Source: Asterella californica (lineage: Eukaryota; Streptophyta; Marchantiopsida; Marchantiales; Aytoniaceae). From it: a stretch of 64,000 nt of DNA. Below, piece by piece: positions 23,068 to 34,243 of the stretch; the first letter of the stretch is position 1, and every line of letters begins with the position of its first letter. The position numbers and the translations under genes are program-made. The stretch covers positions 4,464,001-4,528,000 of the forward strand of contig JAYKYS010000018.1 in the NCBI GenBank assembly GCA_036924285.1, read 5' to 3'. The notes beneath the pieces were generated by a model, which had not been told where the DNA came from, ran no database searches, and saw only the letters and a program-made list of their open reading frames with translations.

Positions 23068-24235
23068 TGCTCATAGCCCAGTGTGCTATTCTTGACTGTG
23101 ATCGAAGATCGAAGATGCATCCTGCCCCATTCCAGCATAGAGGATCTGATGGTCTGAACATACAGAAGCGTCCATGTAGGAGATTATATCTTCGTGTGGC
23201 ACGAATCTCGCCCGATTCCCGAAGATACTTCCTTCCGTTTTAGGCAGGTTTGAAAGTCAACGAACAGTACTTCCAAAGTTGAAGAAGAAGACGAAGAACA
23301 AGACTGGAACTAAGATTCGGTGAACACGCAAAATGTAAATCTAATACAATTTATGTATCCTCAGATTCTAGAATGAGGTTTCTTGAGAGGATTGGGAAGT
23401 CATCGGCATGTCTGTTTGAATTCACTACAGTAGCTAGCTGCGACTCCAAGAGCGTTCTCGAAGCGCCGATCGGCATCAGTCCTTCTGGACGGTATCTTGA
23501 TTCTTGAAATCATCAAGTCCTCCAAGTTGGAGATGGAGACAGTTTTGGAGATGTGCAAGTTGGTTCCCAGTCGTCGCACCGAGCTGGAAGGACAAGGCTA
23601 CAAGCACCTCCAATATAGTGCGGACACCAAACCGTTTCAAGGTCGCGGCCCGAGAGGCGTGGAAGACCGACCTCCTCCAAGTCCAAGAACTGTAACTTTT
23701 ATATACAGTATCGAAGTCAATCCCAATCATATATAACAGGACGGCTTGCAAATCACCGAAGGAGCACGGGAGTAGGATATACCCGGGATACCAGAAACTC
23801 AATTATTAATTAATCCGTTTGGAACATATCCCACGTACTGCCCCAAGATACGTCGCATGAAGTGCGTGCGATCGGAACGTGAAAGGAAGCGTTGGACGGT
23901 CGGGAGCGAAGGCGGGGTGTGACGCATGAGCTAAAGAAGGATCCCCTAGAGTCCTAGAGCGTTAGGGTAAAAGAGGGAAAGAAGCTAGGGAAGAGGAAGT
24001 GAACTAGAGGCGACTAGAATCGAGTAACTGGATGGGGACTGATTAGCGTACACGGTACTCTAGAGGCGACTTGGTGCGGAGCGGAGGGGAGGGAGGAAGT
24101 GGGAGCTGAAGAGTTGGACAGTCACGTCAAGAGTGTGGATGATGTAGAGCCTGATATCCCAGTCACCTACGCAGTGCTCTGGAATGGCGGGGTTTGTACT
24201 CTGCTGTCTGCTGATGCGGCCTCCTTCTCCTATCC
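23068..24235. other. No gene seen
   Basis: Moderate-GC DNA with several frames of 60-108 codons on both strands, none with a domain or splice partner. Confidence 0.35.
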
Positions 24236-24244
24236 TTTTGATTG

Positions 24245-24612
24245 CAGAAATTGGCTTGATCATGCCCCCAGGTTCCGTGAGCTTGATCATACCCCTCGTA
24301 ACATTTGGTTGCTTGATCATACCCCTGATGGATTATTGCCAGTCGAACCAGTCATTCTATCTTTTGGTTCATCATTTTAGTACTTCCAACCTCGACTAAA
24401 TATCACTGTAATTCAAAATATTTGACATTAAAGACGCGTTAGACTATCCATATTCTCATTCTTTAATATGTGCAGTCTCACATCTGAATAACATCACAAA
24501 GTGACGTTTTACAGGCAATAGCCAGTCAGGGGTGTGATCAAGCCAAACATCGTTAAGAGGGGTATGATCAAGCTCACGGAACCTACTAGGGGTATGATCA
24601 AGCCAATTTCTG
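24245..24612. mobile_element. TTGATCA-box MITE, copy A, with 9-bp target duplication
   Basis: A 368-bp foldback element. Its ends CAGAAATTGGCTTGATCA match in inverted orientation and similarity continues for about 95 bp. Each arm carries three TTGATCA boxes followed by a CCCC(T/C) run (24256, 24283, 24313; and inverted at 24535, 24565, 24595), about 27-30 bp apart. Flanks TTTTGATTG (24236-24244) and TTTTGATCG (24613-24621) differ at one base, which reads as a 9-bp target duplication and suggests a Mutator-type MITE. It has no coding capacity. Confidence 0.8.
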
Positions 24613-24621
24613 TTTTGATCG

Positions 24622-26170
24622 AGATTAATAATCGCGTCGCGATCAAGGCCTCTTTCTTTCTCCCTCTCGCTGTTATGCGCTACGCGGACTCTGCTGCCCT
24701 GCCCGGCTACAGTATTTTGGATATTCTCTGCAACCCCTGCCTGCCCGCTCGCTTGCCTTTTGTCGCTACTGTAATTGAACTGTGATCAGATCGGTCGGGA
24801 CTCGGGAGAGAGAGCGGGCGGGGAGGGCCAAGGCCGGAAGAGTGAGTAGTTTATAGAGGTGAGTCGTTTTATACAGGAGATGTAAGTGAATGTGGAATAG
24901 TCACTGTCCGCAATCCAGTCACAGTAAGTGCAGCCCACGGCTCGAAGCCGACTCGCAGTGGCGCTACTGGTTTGGGTTTCTAGTGGTTTTGCTAACTGGT
25001 TTCATTTACTGGACGGTATGGGGAGCGGTACGGGCCAGTGAGGTGCTGGATCTGCTGAATCATATACCCTGTTCCGGAAACGGAGGAAGAAAGTGAACGT
25101 AGGGGTGAGTGAGTGGGCCGTGTGACGGAGAGCGGGGATCACAGACGTTGAAAGCGGGGCATTGTACTCAGAATTGGGAACCTCTGAATTTGGTCGTAGG
25201 TCTGTAGAAGTGGATCGCTGTTGGCTGGTAGGCAAAGCTGCTCTGCTGCCGTCTGCATTAGGCCTGGCTCCCTTCCCGACAGGACTCAGAACAGAAAGAA
25301 AGAGGTGAGGAAGATAGGAGAAGGAGACGTAGACGGAGAAGACAGCAGAGGAGAAGAGCTGAGTTCGACGTTGGTTCGAGTCGAAACATCATCATTACGA
25401 TATACGTCTGTTGCGAGGGCTTTCCCTCCGGTCTTGCCGCGATCCGTGAGGGAGCGATTGCGGGGTTGCATTGAAGAGAAAAACTATCTGCTCGTACTGT
25501 TGCTCAGAGTTCAGCACCCTCAGTCCGGCATTCGCTCTAAGCGTGTTTGTGTGTGTGGCTTGTCTCGTATGGTCGCATTTCTCTGCCTTCGTACAGTGCA
25601 TGCTCCTTTGCTTCCGTCCTGTTGTACCTCCCGAGCTGGGTGTGGAGATTGATCCACCTCATTTGCTCAGTCTTGGCTACGATTCCTCCTTGTGGCTGGA
25701 TCTGTCGACCGGTGCTGAATTTTCAGCGGCGCGTGAGGCATCACGTCGCGCAGTTTTTTCATTCGTAACTCCAGATTTTATTGTGGCGTTTTAAACTGCC
25801 TGCATTGTTCGGAGCGTTGACTGGGGAGGAGATTTATTACCTCCGATCGCAGACACCATAGCTGTTTCTTCGCCTCGGTGTTGCTGGAATCTCGACTCAG
25901 GTCGTGGTTCAGCTTCGCAGTCTTTGTACCAGTATTATGGATCGTTTCTTTCAGATCAGATCCTGGAGAAGGGTCGATTGATTGGTACAGTCTGTTTTGA
26001 GCAGCTCCGCAACGAAATTACAGACTCACCAAAAAATTCTGAGTTGCTGTCAGGAGTAACTAAACTGCAAGATTTTTTTGCCCTCAGGAGTAACTAAACT
26101 GCAATTGCTGGTTTCCCCTCATTCTGCCTTCTGCCTCGTCCTACCCCGCAGTAAAGCCTAGGGCAGGAAA
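24622..26170 (+). other. Upstream region and likely 5' UTR of the transporter gene
   Basis: Moderate-GC DNA with no convincing coding sequence. A 21-bp perfect direct repeat (26050-26070 and 26084-26104, CAGGAGTAACTAAACTGCAA) lies less than 125 bp before the ATG. Where transcription starts is not visible. Confidence 0.4.
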
Positions 26171-29100
26171 ATGACGGAGTCTGCGGGTTTTCATTTGGGA
26201 ACAGTTGGGGCGTTGAGTCTATCCGTGATCTCGTCTGTAGCAATCGTGATCTGCAACAAGGCGCTCATCAGCACATTGGGGTTTTGCTTTGGTAAGTGCT
26301 GCTTCTCCTCGGCTTGTGAATGACTGGTTAAAATGCCAGTGTGTTAGGAGAGGGCGTGGCCGATGCACCCATTCCCTGGCCTTGGATTCCCACGAACATT
26401 CCCACCCTTGTGTGTCCTAAATCTTCTAAGGCCGTGATTGCCTTTCTGGTTGGCGAGCGTGTGTTCGGTCATGTTTCCTCATGTGAAAACCTTGGCTTGA
26501 AGGAAAATTAATTCTTCGGGGGCGTCTCTGTGCCGCCCATATGAATATGTTGCCTCTTTTTGGGGTTGGAGCTTGCACAACCGAGAGAACGGAGTAGACT
26601 GTTACCGTGTCATCCCGATCGATGCCGAATGTTTGATCAAGACTCAGTGCTGAATTACTTGTGGTTACTGTCGCTTGCATTTGATAGCTGTCAGACATCC
26701 ATATAGTCAGATGTCACCATTTTGCACTATGTGCATTATGAAAGCAAGAGCGTCTCAGCTGACGAAGAGGGTGCGCTCTCTTGTATGCGCCAGAAGCCAT
26801 GTTCCCCACACTTCAGATCACCTCCAAAGGCTTTTCTTGTTCCCTGCAGAGATTTAAGTTGATCAGAAAGCTTTATTGTAGAAAGTTTGAACTGACCCAG
26901 TACACTTGTCATACACCCTGTCTTTGCTGCGTTTGCATCTAATATTGGCATTTGATCTGTTTGAACAGCAACAACTTTGACAAGCTGGCATCTTCTTGTG
27001 ACATTCTGCTCTTTACACGTTGCACAATGGCTTAGCCTCTTTGAGCACAAGCCCTTCGACTCACGGACAGTCATGGGCTTCGGTATCCTGAATGGTATAT
27101 CCATCGGTCTGCTGAACTTGAGCTTAGGCTTCAACTCAGTCGGATTTTATCAGGTAGACCATGTTATTAGTTCATACATTCAGTCTTTGGCATTTTCTAC
27201 TTGAGGAAAGGGAGCAGAAACGAGATGATCATCCTGGTTAACGGAATTATTTGGTATCTTTTGCGCCTCCACTGCCAGCGTTGACATTTTATTCTGGTGT
27301 TTCTGCAGATGACAAAGCTCGCAATCATCCCCTGCACGGTTCTGCTGGAAACTGTTTTCCTCCGAAAGCTGTTTAGGTTTGACGCTAAATGCCTTTCTCT
27401 GCTCTTGGAAGCTGTTCACAGTGTTCAGTATCATACTACCACGTACTATCATGGTAATCAATCATGGTGGAGTTGTTCCTAAATACTTGGAAGAACGAAC
27501 TGGAAGCCTTGCTTAACTTGTCGTCTGTCAGGGCCCAGGTCAGGGAAGTAGGAACACGCAGTCACGTTTTGAGATAAGTAGTTCTGTTGATTTGTTTTAT
27601 GTAAAATGTAGCGAGCCAGGTGCCGGTCAACGTCACCTGCAGGAATTCGCAGACCTTCATACATTACCGTATAACCTGATATAACCGCACTGATACTCAT
27701 ATCCACTATTGTTCGCTGCCTTGGTTTTGTCCCCTTACTCGAATGATTGCTTGCATATCGAGTATCCTGCTTAGGTGAGTAAGTAGTGTCTTTTCGTTCC
27801 CGTTAAGTAAAATAATCTCCTCTAGCATCCAGCATGCATCAGTCGCACAAGCAGTGTTGCTCTTTGCGTTTCTGGTAGTTCTGGTAGTATGCTCCTTGCA
27901 ATAGCTTTGTCCGTATGTATCTCTTTGTATTAATTGTTTTCTCATTCCTTCTTTCTTTTGGAAGTGTCTGGCTTTGTTTCAGCACGTCTTGTAGATACTT
28001 GTGTGTTTCTACTTATTGGCCTTTCTCTCCTTCCGCCACAGTGACTGTTCGACTCTACTTGGACATCACACCCTGTACATGTTAGCAAATGGTAGTTCGT
28101 TCTGCAGACGTCACCAATTTATTTGAAGTCCTCTTTTCAACAGTATCCTAAACTCCTTTCCTTCTATTGGCTTCAGTCTCTGTTCATGTTGGATTCTTCT
28201 TGGCCACTGTGTCGTTGTTCATGTCTGCTAACCCCGCAGTGTTCACGAGTATGTTGTGGATCTTTTTACCCTCGTTTCATTGTCGTGGTACTTGTCCATG
28301 GAATGACTCGACGATAAACTGTAAACAGCTCTTTATTAGGACCTAATGTTCAGGTTTAAGGTGTCGCCTTCTGGGACCTTCGAATACCTTATCAGTTCTT
28401 TCAGTGGGAAATGATGCTTACACGGATCCCTCGGGGTTCAGAGTATTGTACTGCTCCGAATCCTTCATCTTCTGTCGATTGACTGTTAGTAAATGTTCTA
28501 ACCACGTCTATTTGCCTTATGTTGCCAGTCGGAGTGTTCAGATGTCCCTCATGCTGCTCCTGCTCGGAGTGGGCATCGCCACAGTTACAGATCTTCAGCT
28601 CAACGTTCTGGGCTCTGTCCTCTCTTTGCTGGCCATTGTGACAACTTGCGTAGCACAAATTGTATCCTTTATAGCTTTGTTACTACTGTTGGAGGACATT
28701 GCTCAAGTTAGCCGGTGTTTCTGCTGTATGCAATCGTGTAACTGACAGATATCAAATCATGAAGTAGTTCTGTTCGGTGTTATACAATGGATTTCACTAG
28801 CTACTGCCATATGTCGGCATCGCCATTTGTCATGAAGGGATTCTTGAACTGGGTGATCCACTTAACAATCTTGCACCTACAGATGACGAACACTATCCAG
28901 AAAAGGTTCAAAGTCTCGTCAACCCAGCTTCTGTACCAGTCATGTCCTTACCAGGCATCGACTTTATTTTTGATTGGTCCCTTTCTGGATGGGGCCCTCA
29001 CTCAGCAGAACGTTTTCGCTTTTGACTATACCGTGAAGGTTTTGGTAAGTTTCTCAAGTCTAGCGGCGCTTGTCCAAGTGTTTTCGTGGGCTATTCCTGC

Positions 29101-30035
29101 GTTTCCATTGATAGTAAACCCTCAAGACTACAAAGCCTTATTCTGCCAGTTTCAGACTTTTACAATCGAGGGGTGTTTTCCTTTTGGCGATGAATTATTG
29201 TCGTATTGAGCCTGTTCCGAACGTCTTTCCAAAACTTTTAAGGATACTGTGGAAATGCTATTTTCTTCTAAAGCGGGATGTTGCTGAAAGTTTTTGTGTG
29301 CTTTGGCAGTTTTTCATCACGTTATCATGTCTTATCTCTGTATCGGTAAACTTCAGCACTTTTCTCGTCATCGGCAAGACCTCCCCGGTGACTTACCAGG
29401 TCTTGGGCCACTTGAAGACATGTCTTGTGTTGGCTTTCGGGTATATTCTACTGAAGAATCCATTCAGCTGGCGGAACATATTTGGAATTGCCGTTGCAGT
29501 TGTCGGCATGGGTGCCTATTCTTATGCGTGTGTTCTCGAAAGTCAGCTGAAGGCTGCAGAGGCTGCCAGCCAGGCTACTCAGGTGAGATTAGTGTTCTCC
29601 TACATCAGAGCCTTCTGGTAATTTCGATTAGGTCTTAACCCACTTCCTACCCAGGTAGGATAACTTTTATTGCTTGGGCATGTAACCTGTACCTTTTTCG
29701 ATGGTCAGTCGTGTGGAGTTTTTTCACGTCAATTGTTGGTTCGACCAGGTAATCAACCCAACAGTTACTGGTCCGTGTTAGCTGAGATAGCACGGAGGTT
29801 TCCGTCAGTCCGTTTATGTCCCTGCCCCAGTTTCCCATAAGTAATTGCATCTTTTTGTACGTGTACCACCTTCGATTTCTGAAGTGGCAATCATATGTGG
29901 TGAACTGAACTGCAGGGGTTGAAAGATCAAGAACACGACCCGCTTTTGACTGCTGAGAGTGGAGTCAACTCGAAGCTGGCTGAAGATGAGAGCTCCTGGA
30001 ATAAAGCAGGTGCGGGTAAGGACTTTCGAGCGTAA
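26171..30035 (+). CDS. UXT: UDP-xylose transporter, Golgi nucleotide-sugar transporter
   Basis: Seven exons read by frame and GT/AG borders: 26171-26291, 26969-27153, 27309-27376, 28529-28661, 28883-29044, 29310-29582, 29916-30035. They join without a break into 353 residues, the usual length of plant UXT proteins. The start MTESAGFHLGTVGALSLSV, then CNKALISTLGFCFATTLTSW, GISIGLLNLSLGFNSVGFYQ, MTKLAIIPCTVLLET, VTYQVLGHLKTCLVLAFGY and the tail NKAGAGKDFRA match the NST-KT/UXT family closely. The protein is hydrophobic throughout, consistent with about ten membrane helices. Family members exchange UDP-xylose for UMP across the Golgi membrane for wall polysaccharide and glycoprotein synthesis. 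Substrate is inferred from family likeness. The start follows an A-rich GGAAA context and gives the conserved N-terminus. Introns are 155 to 1152 bp. No truncation is seen. Confidence 0.93.
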
Positions 30036-32899
30036 CTTACTTCATGGGGATGTCTCCGTAGAGCGAAGCTTTTCTCAGTGGTCTTAATGAAAGGCCAAAG
30101 TCACCTGTAAGATCTTTTCATGCATACGTCATACATTCACAAACAGCGTTAGATGAACATGAAGAGTAACGTGAAGATCGGCATTGGCCCTAAAATTCTG
30201 GGTCTCACCATTAGAACGAAAAATTGCACCTTTTACAGACTTGTAAAGAGCTGCCTGTTAAGGAGGGCATGGCCAACTCATCCGAAATGTTCGTCCTTGG
30301 AGCTGCATTGCAGAAGAGAGGAGCCATGCAGTGAACTGAACCTAGTTTAAGTAGTGCGGACATAGTGCGGCCATATGACCTTCAGTTTAATCGATGACCG
30401 TGGATTTCAAGGCACCGCAGGCTTGAAAGAGGATACGGTCCACAGTGACTCACCATAGATGATCTCTGGCTGAAGGTAGTCGTGAGCTAGAGTGTAATCT
30501 ACATCCATCTGCGGAGCTCTCTGTCACATTTTTACTTCAAATTTTTGCGAAGATATACAGCTCAACAGAGCACTTGAAATTTCTAAGTATCTCCGTATGC
30601 AATGGAACATATATGCTTGTAGAATCTTGAAGTTGATTATCTAGCAATCTAGGACCGGACCGGAAGCTTGCTTGAAAACCGTTGCCTCGGATGCCGCTTA
30701 CGATCTCGTCTGAAGGAAAATACGGATGTAGGTTCATACCGTGGAAGAAAAGGAGAGAGATTGAATGTTGGGTATTTGCTCGGGACTTGCATGGAGTGTG
30801 ATAAGGTTATTATAGTTTCATACATTCGGGTTATGCTGAAGTCAAGATTGTTTCACCGCCGTGCATGTAGCTGTACAATAGCCATCGTGGTATCTTTGGC
30901 AGACCGGTCCAGGAATACAAAGCTCATCCAGCCAAGAACGAGAAGTAAGTTAGTAGCACGGGGTAGCTTGTTGTGTGGATGTGTCTCGTGACTCCACTGA
31001 CAGGGGAGGTTCATGTGATATTCTCAGCGTGTGCATAGTTGCTTCTCCGCTGACTTGACATGAACTTTGAATCAGGATGGGTTTTCTCAATCTTGGTACA
31101 ATGGTCACTTATAATTATGGTCGACGTGACCACTTGACATAAGAGTAACCGTAACTGACTAGGACATTTTTGCCACAAAGACATCTTCTCCACGTACGTG
31201 TCTGGGTGGAGACCAAGAAGGTTGAACATGATGTGTTGCGGGTGGCTGTTAAAACACTGTTTCTTGTTTGTGAAGTTTTTTTTATGACTTTAAGATGCGC
31301 AACATCAGCTTTTGCTCTCCAACTTATTTTTGGCGTTCTCGCGATGATTCTAATCTTTCGCTCTCTGGTTGGGTGGAGGAGCTTTGATACCTCGATTACC
31401 AATTTTCTTTTGAGGTTTGTGGGATGAGTGATGGGACTGCTGTACTGTTGCATGCTTTATCATCTAAAAGCAAGTCTTGGCTTGCAGTATCGGGGAAGGA
31501 AGACCATTGAGTGAGAAGTGATTTCTGGAGTCGCTTGAAGACACAGTTCGTTGGTACCTATCTATACATGTGGACTGAGGTAGAACTGCCCGAATAGATG
31601 TGTTGTACGTTGCTTAGCGCCATGCATAGATATAGTCGATCTAATGTAGTGCAGTAAATTTCAGGTCAGGCTCTTTACTCAGTATTCATGACTTCTGATT
31701 GCACAATTGGCGTACTAGGGCATACAGAGGATGAAATTACAGGAGGCATGTTAAAATCCCTGTACACTAGAAAAGGAATGCCTGCATTAGTATTCCTTTT
31801 CTGTAGCGGACTTGGAACTGTATGCTGGCATTCAGCAATAAATGAGGTGGTTCGAAGGAATTGTGTGAGTCGTTTGGCTCTGGGCTTGGATCGCTGATGA
31901 TGTAGTGCTGTATCGTACATCATGGCCACCACCCTTTCAGCACGTCGTGTGGATCGTTGCAGTTTTCTCAGTGTTTCTCTGTTCTTCTTTGGTTTCATTC
32001 TGATTTGTCCGGACAAACAAGCGCATCAGTACGTCCGCTGGACAGTCAACATCAACTCTGTTAAGTTCGGACTCGAAACTCCTTGGGCTCAACTTGTGAG
32101 GAGTTAGGATGGTTATGGATCTTCAATCGTCCTCATGTGGGTTTCTCGGAAATGATAGATCAGTCTTCACGTTTGAGCAGATTGCGCCCTCCATGGTCGT
32201 GAACGATGTGACCATGCGCAATAGGTGTCCAGCCAGCGTAAGTGCAGCACAGCCAAAGCGAGCAGGAACTCAAGTAGGCTCCACCGTCGAGCGCTTATTC
32301 CACGTTCTAAGTGATGCCTCTGCGGTAAAGCGGAGCTGTCTAAATGGTCGACTCTGCCATCTCCGTTCTCTGGTTCTGAGCATTTCCCTTTTCCTTATGA
32401 AAGTCACCACCGGCAAACGCAACTTGTACAAGCATAATAATTCTCTCTCCTACTTGATAGCCAGTGGAAAGGACACATGCAAAACCATCAGTCGAAGCTC
32501 GTATTGACAACACGCCAATATCCTTGGTCTTGGAACCTGCTGTCACCACTCGGGCAACTGAACGGGATAACGGGGCCATCAAAGTGTCAAGTTCATCATT
32601 GTAGAATAATGTCTAGCCGTCTGTTTGCTCTGATGATGCCACGACCGCCGCATGAATGAAGTCACCGAGACGTATGACTGGCCGGGCGACCAGCGGGCCC
32701 TGCAGGATTGCGTAACTTCCAAAGGGATTCCTATACTAAACCCTCGCGGCCGGTGGCCCTAGAAGTAGTGCCTGAGAACAGGGAGGACCTCATTTCGCTG
32801 TCTGAGAACCAAGGCACACAAGGAGCTTTTGCTGATGAAATCTTCATACGAGGATGGAATCGGTTAAGTAAGTACTTAAGTCAGAGCGTTACAGTCTAT
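30036..32899. other. 3' flank and intergenic DNA, no gene seen
   Basis: The transporter 3' UTR probably occupies the first few hundred bases. Beyond it only short frames occur. A hairpin with 11-bp arms (AGAAAAGGAAT, 31769-31779, and its complement 31792-31802) is present, with no T-run or gene attached. Confidence 0.4.
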
Positions 32900-33062
32900 A
32901 TATACTGAAGATCTGTAGCTGAGATGGTCTCTAAGCGAAAGGTCTGGGGTTCAAACCTTCCAACTTCATGTTCTCGGTTGGAGGTGTTGGAAAAAAGCTG
33001 TTGTTGTGTGAATCTGGCGAAAGGTCTAGAAAAACTGTTGTGTCTGTTGTGTGAAAAAAGAA
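32900..33062 (+). mobile_element. Possible tRNA-derived SINE
   Basis: An exact match to the pol III A box TRGYNNARNNG (TAGCTGAGATG, 32916-32926) is followed by a B-box-like GGTTCAAACCT (32948-32958), and then a T/G-rich body with short A-runs ending GTGTGAAAAAAG. Box order and 32-bp spacing suit a tRNA-derived SINE head. No target duplication was found, so the ends are approximate. Confidence 0.4.
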
Positions 33063-34243
33063 CACTCCTTTTCATACTTCTAGTATGGATAGGTTTAAAG
33101 CAGTAAATCAGCAAATGTATCCAAAGAACGATGTGCAGTTTCATCGACCATACTGAACCGAAAACGAACAGTAAGTCAAAGATCTGGGTTCGGTTATAAA
33201 AATCTTTGTGCCAAACTGGTTATCAAGAGTTTTTTTAGAAAAAAGATCTAACCAGACCATTTCCAAAATTCTTGAATAATATTATAGCAAAATGGGGTTA
33301 GTGAACTTCTGGATTTTTCTATAAAAAGGTTGTAATTTGCAACTTACAGTCGAAATATAAAGTTTATATATGTCAATTAGAAGAAAACTTTGATTGTTAA
33401 ATTGCATTATGATTACTTTACATTAATCATTAATTAGAATTTAACTCAACAAACTGATTAAATTATGAACTTGAGTAGTTAAAAAGTCATTTGAGAAAAG
33501 TAAATTAATAAACATTTTTGTTAAATAAATTACTTAATAAAATTATAATTCAATCATTTCTGGATCGAACCCCAAAAATGATTCGATCTAGTGCAACTGG
33601 GCAATCCGGTTTGAGACTGAACCGGACCGACTCCTACCGTAGTCATCGCCTTCGCGGCGAGATACTATACGTACGTTCCAGGTACACAGGAGTAGTAATT
33701 ATTGTGGTTGCATGGATGGATCGATCTTTCGGGGCTCATGGCTCGGTCGGTAAAAGATTCAGGCCAAGCCTGCAAAGTGCAAAGTTGCAAACTGAAGCCT
33801 ATGCGCCCTCGTGGTGTAAGAACCGGTTTCACGTGCGAATACGTGGTCGTTCTACTGGATATAAGCAGGACGGTCCAGATCGTTCTTGCAGTGCGAGATG
33901 TACGCGGGGATTCAAAACGTCCATCTGAATGGCCGGGAAATAGCTGCCATACTTTTCCTCTTTCCCCTTTTCTCCCTTATATACTTCGCGGCATCTGCTA
34001 ACATCACCATCAGCAGTCTGCAGAACAGATATCTAGGCTTATGCTCAGGAATGGTGGGTGGGAAACAGTTTAAGGTAGCAAACACCCTGTGAAAGTGAAG
34101 GCGGGTCAACTAGGCGAAAGAAGGCACCACTGGATGAAGTAGACTGTGGAAGGAACGATGGACTTGTGACAGTTGAGGAGTTGTGGAGAATCACTTGGCT
34201 GTTTGATTCAAATCTTTGATTTTCTCCCCAGCTAGTTCTGGCA
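33063..34243. other. AT-rich intergenic DNA and kinase-gene upstream region
   Basis: 33160-33560 is very AT-rich and non-coding. 33600-34243 has moderate GC and should hold the promoter and 5' UTR of the next gene; an in-frame TGA near 34217 sits upstream of its ATG. Confidence 0.4.

Noticed and set aside
28787..29621. ORFs of 140 and 145 codons read straight through exons 5 and 6 of the transporter
   Set aside because: They include intron sequence; the spliced reading gives the conserved protein without extra residues.
31170..31427. 85-codon hydrophobic ORF
   Set aside because: No homology sensed, no gene context; probably chance in intergenic DNA.
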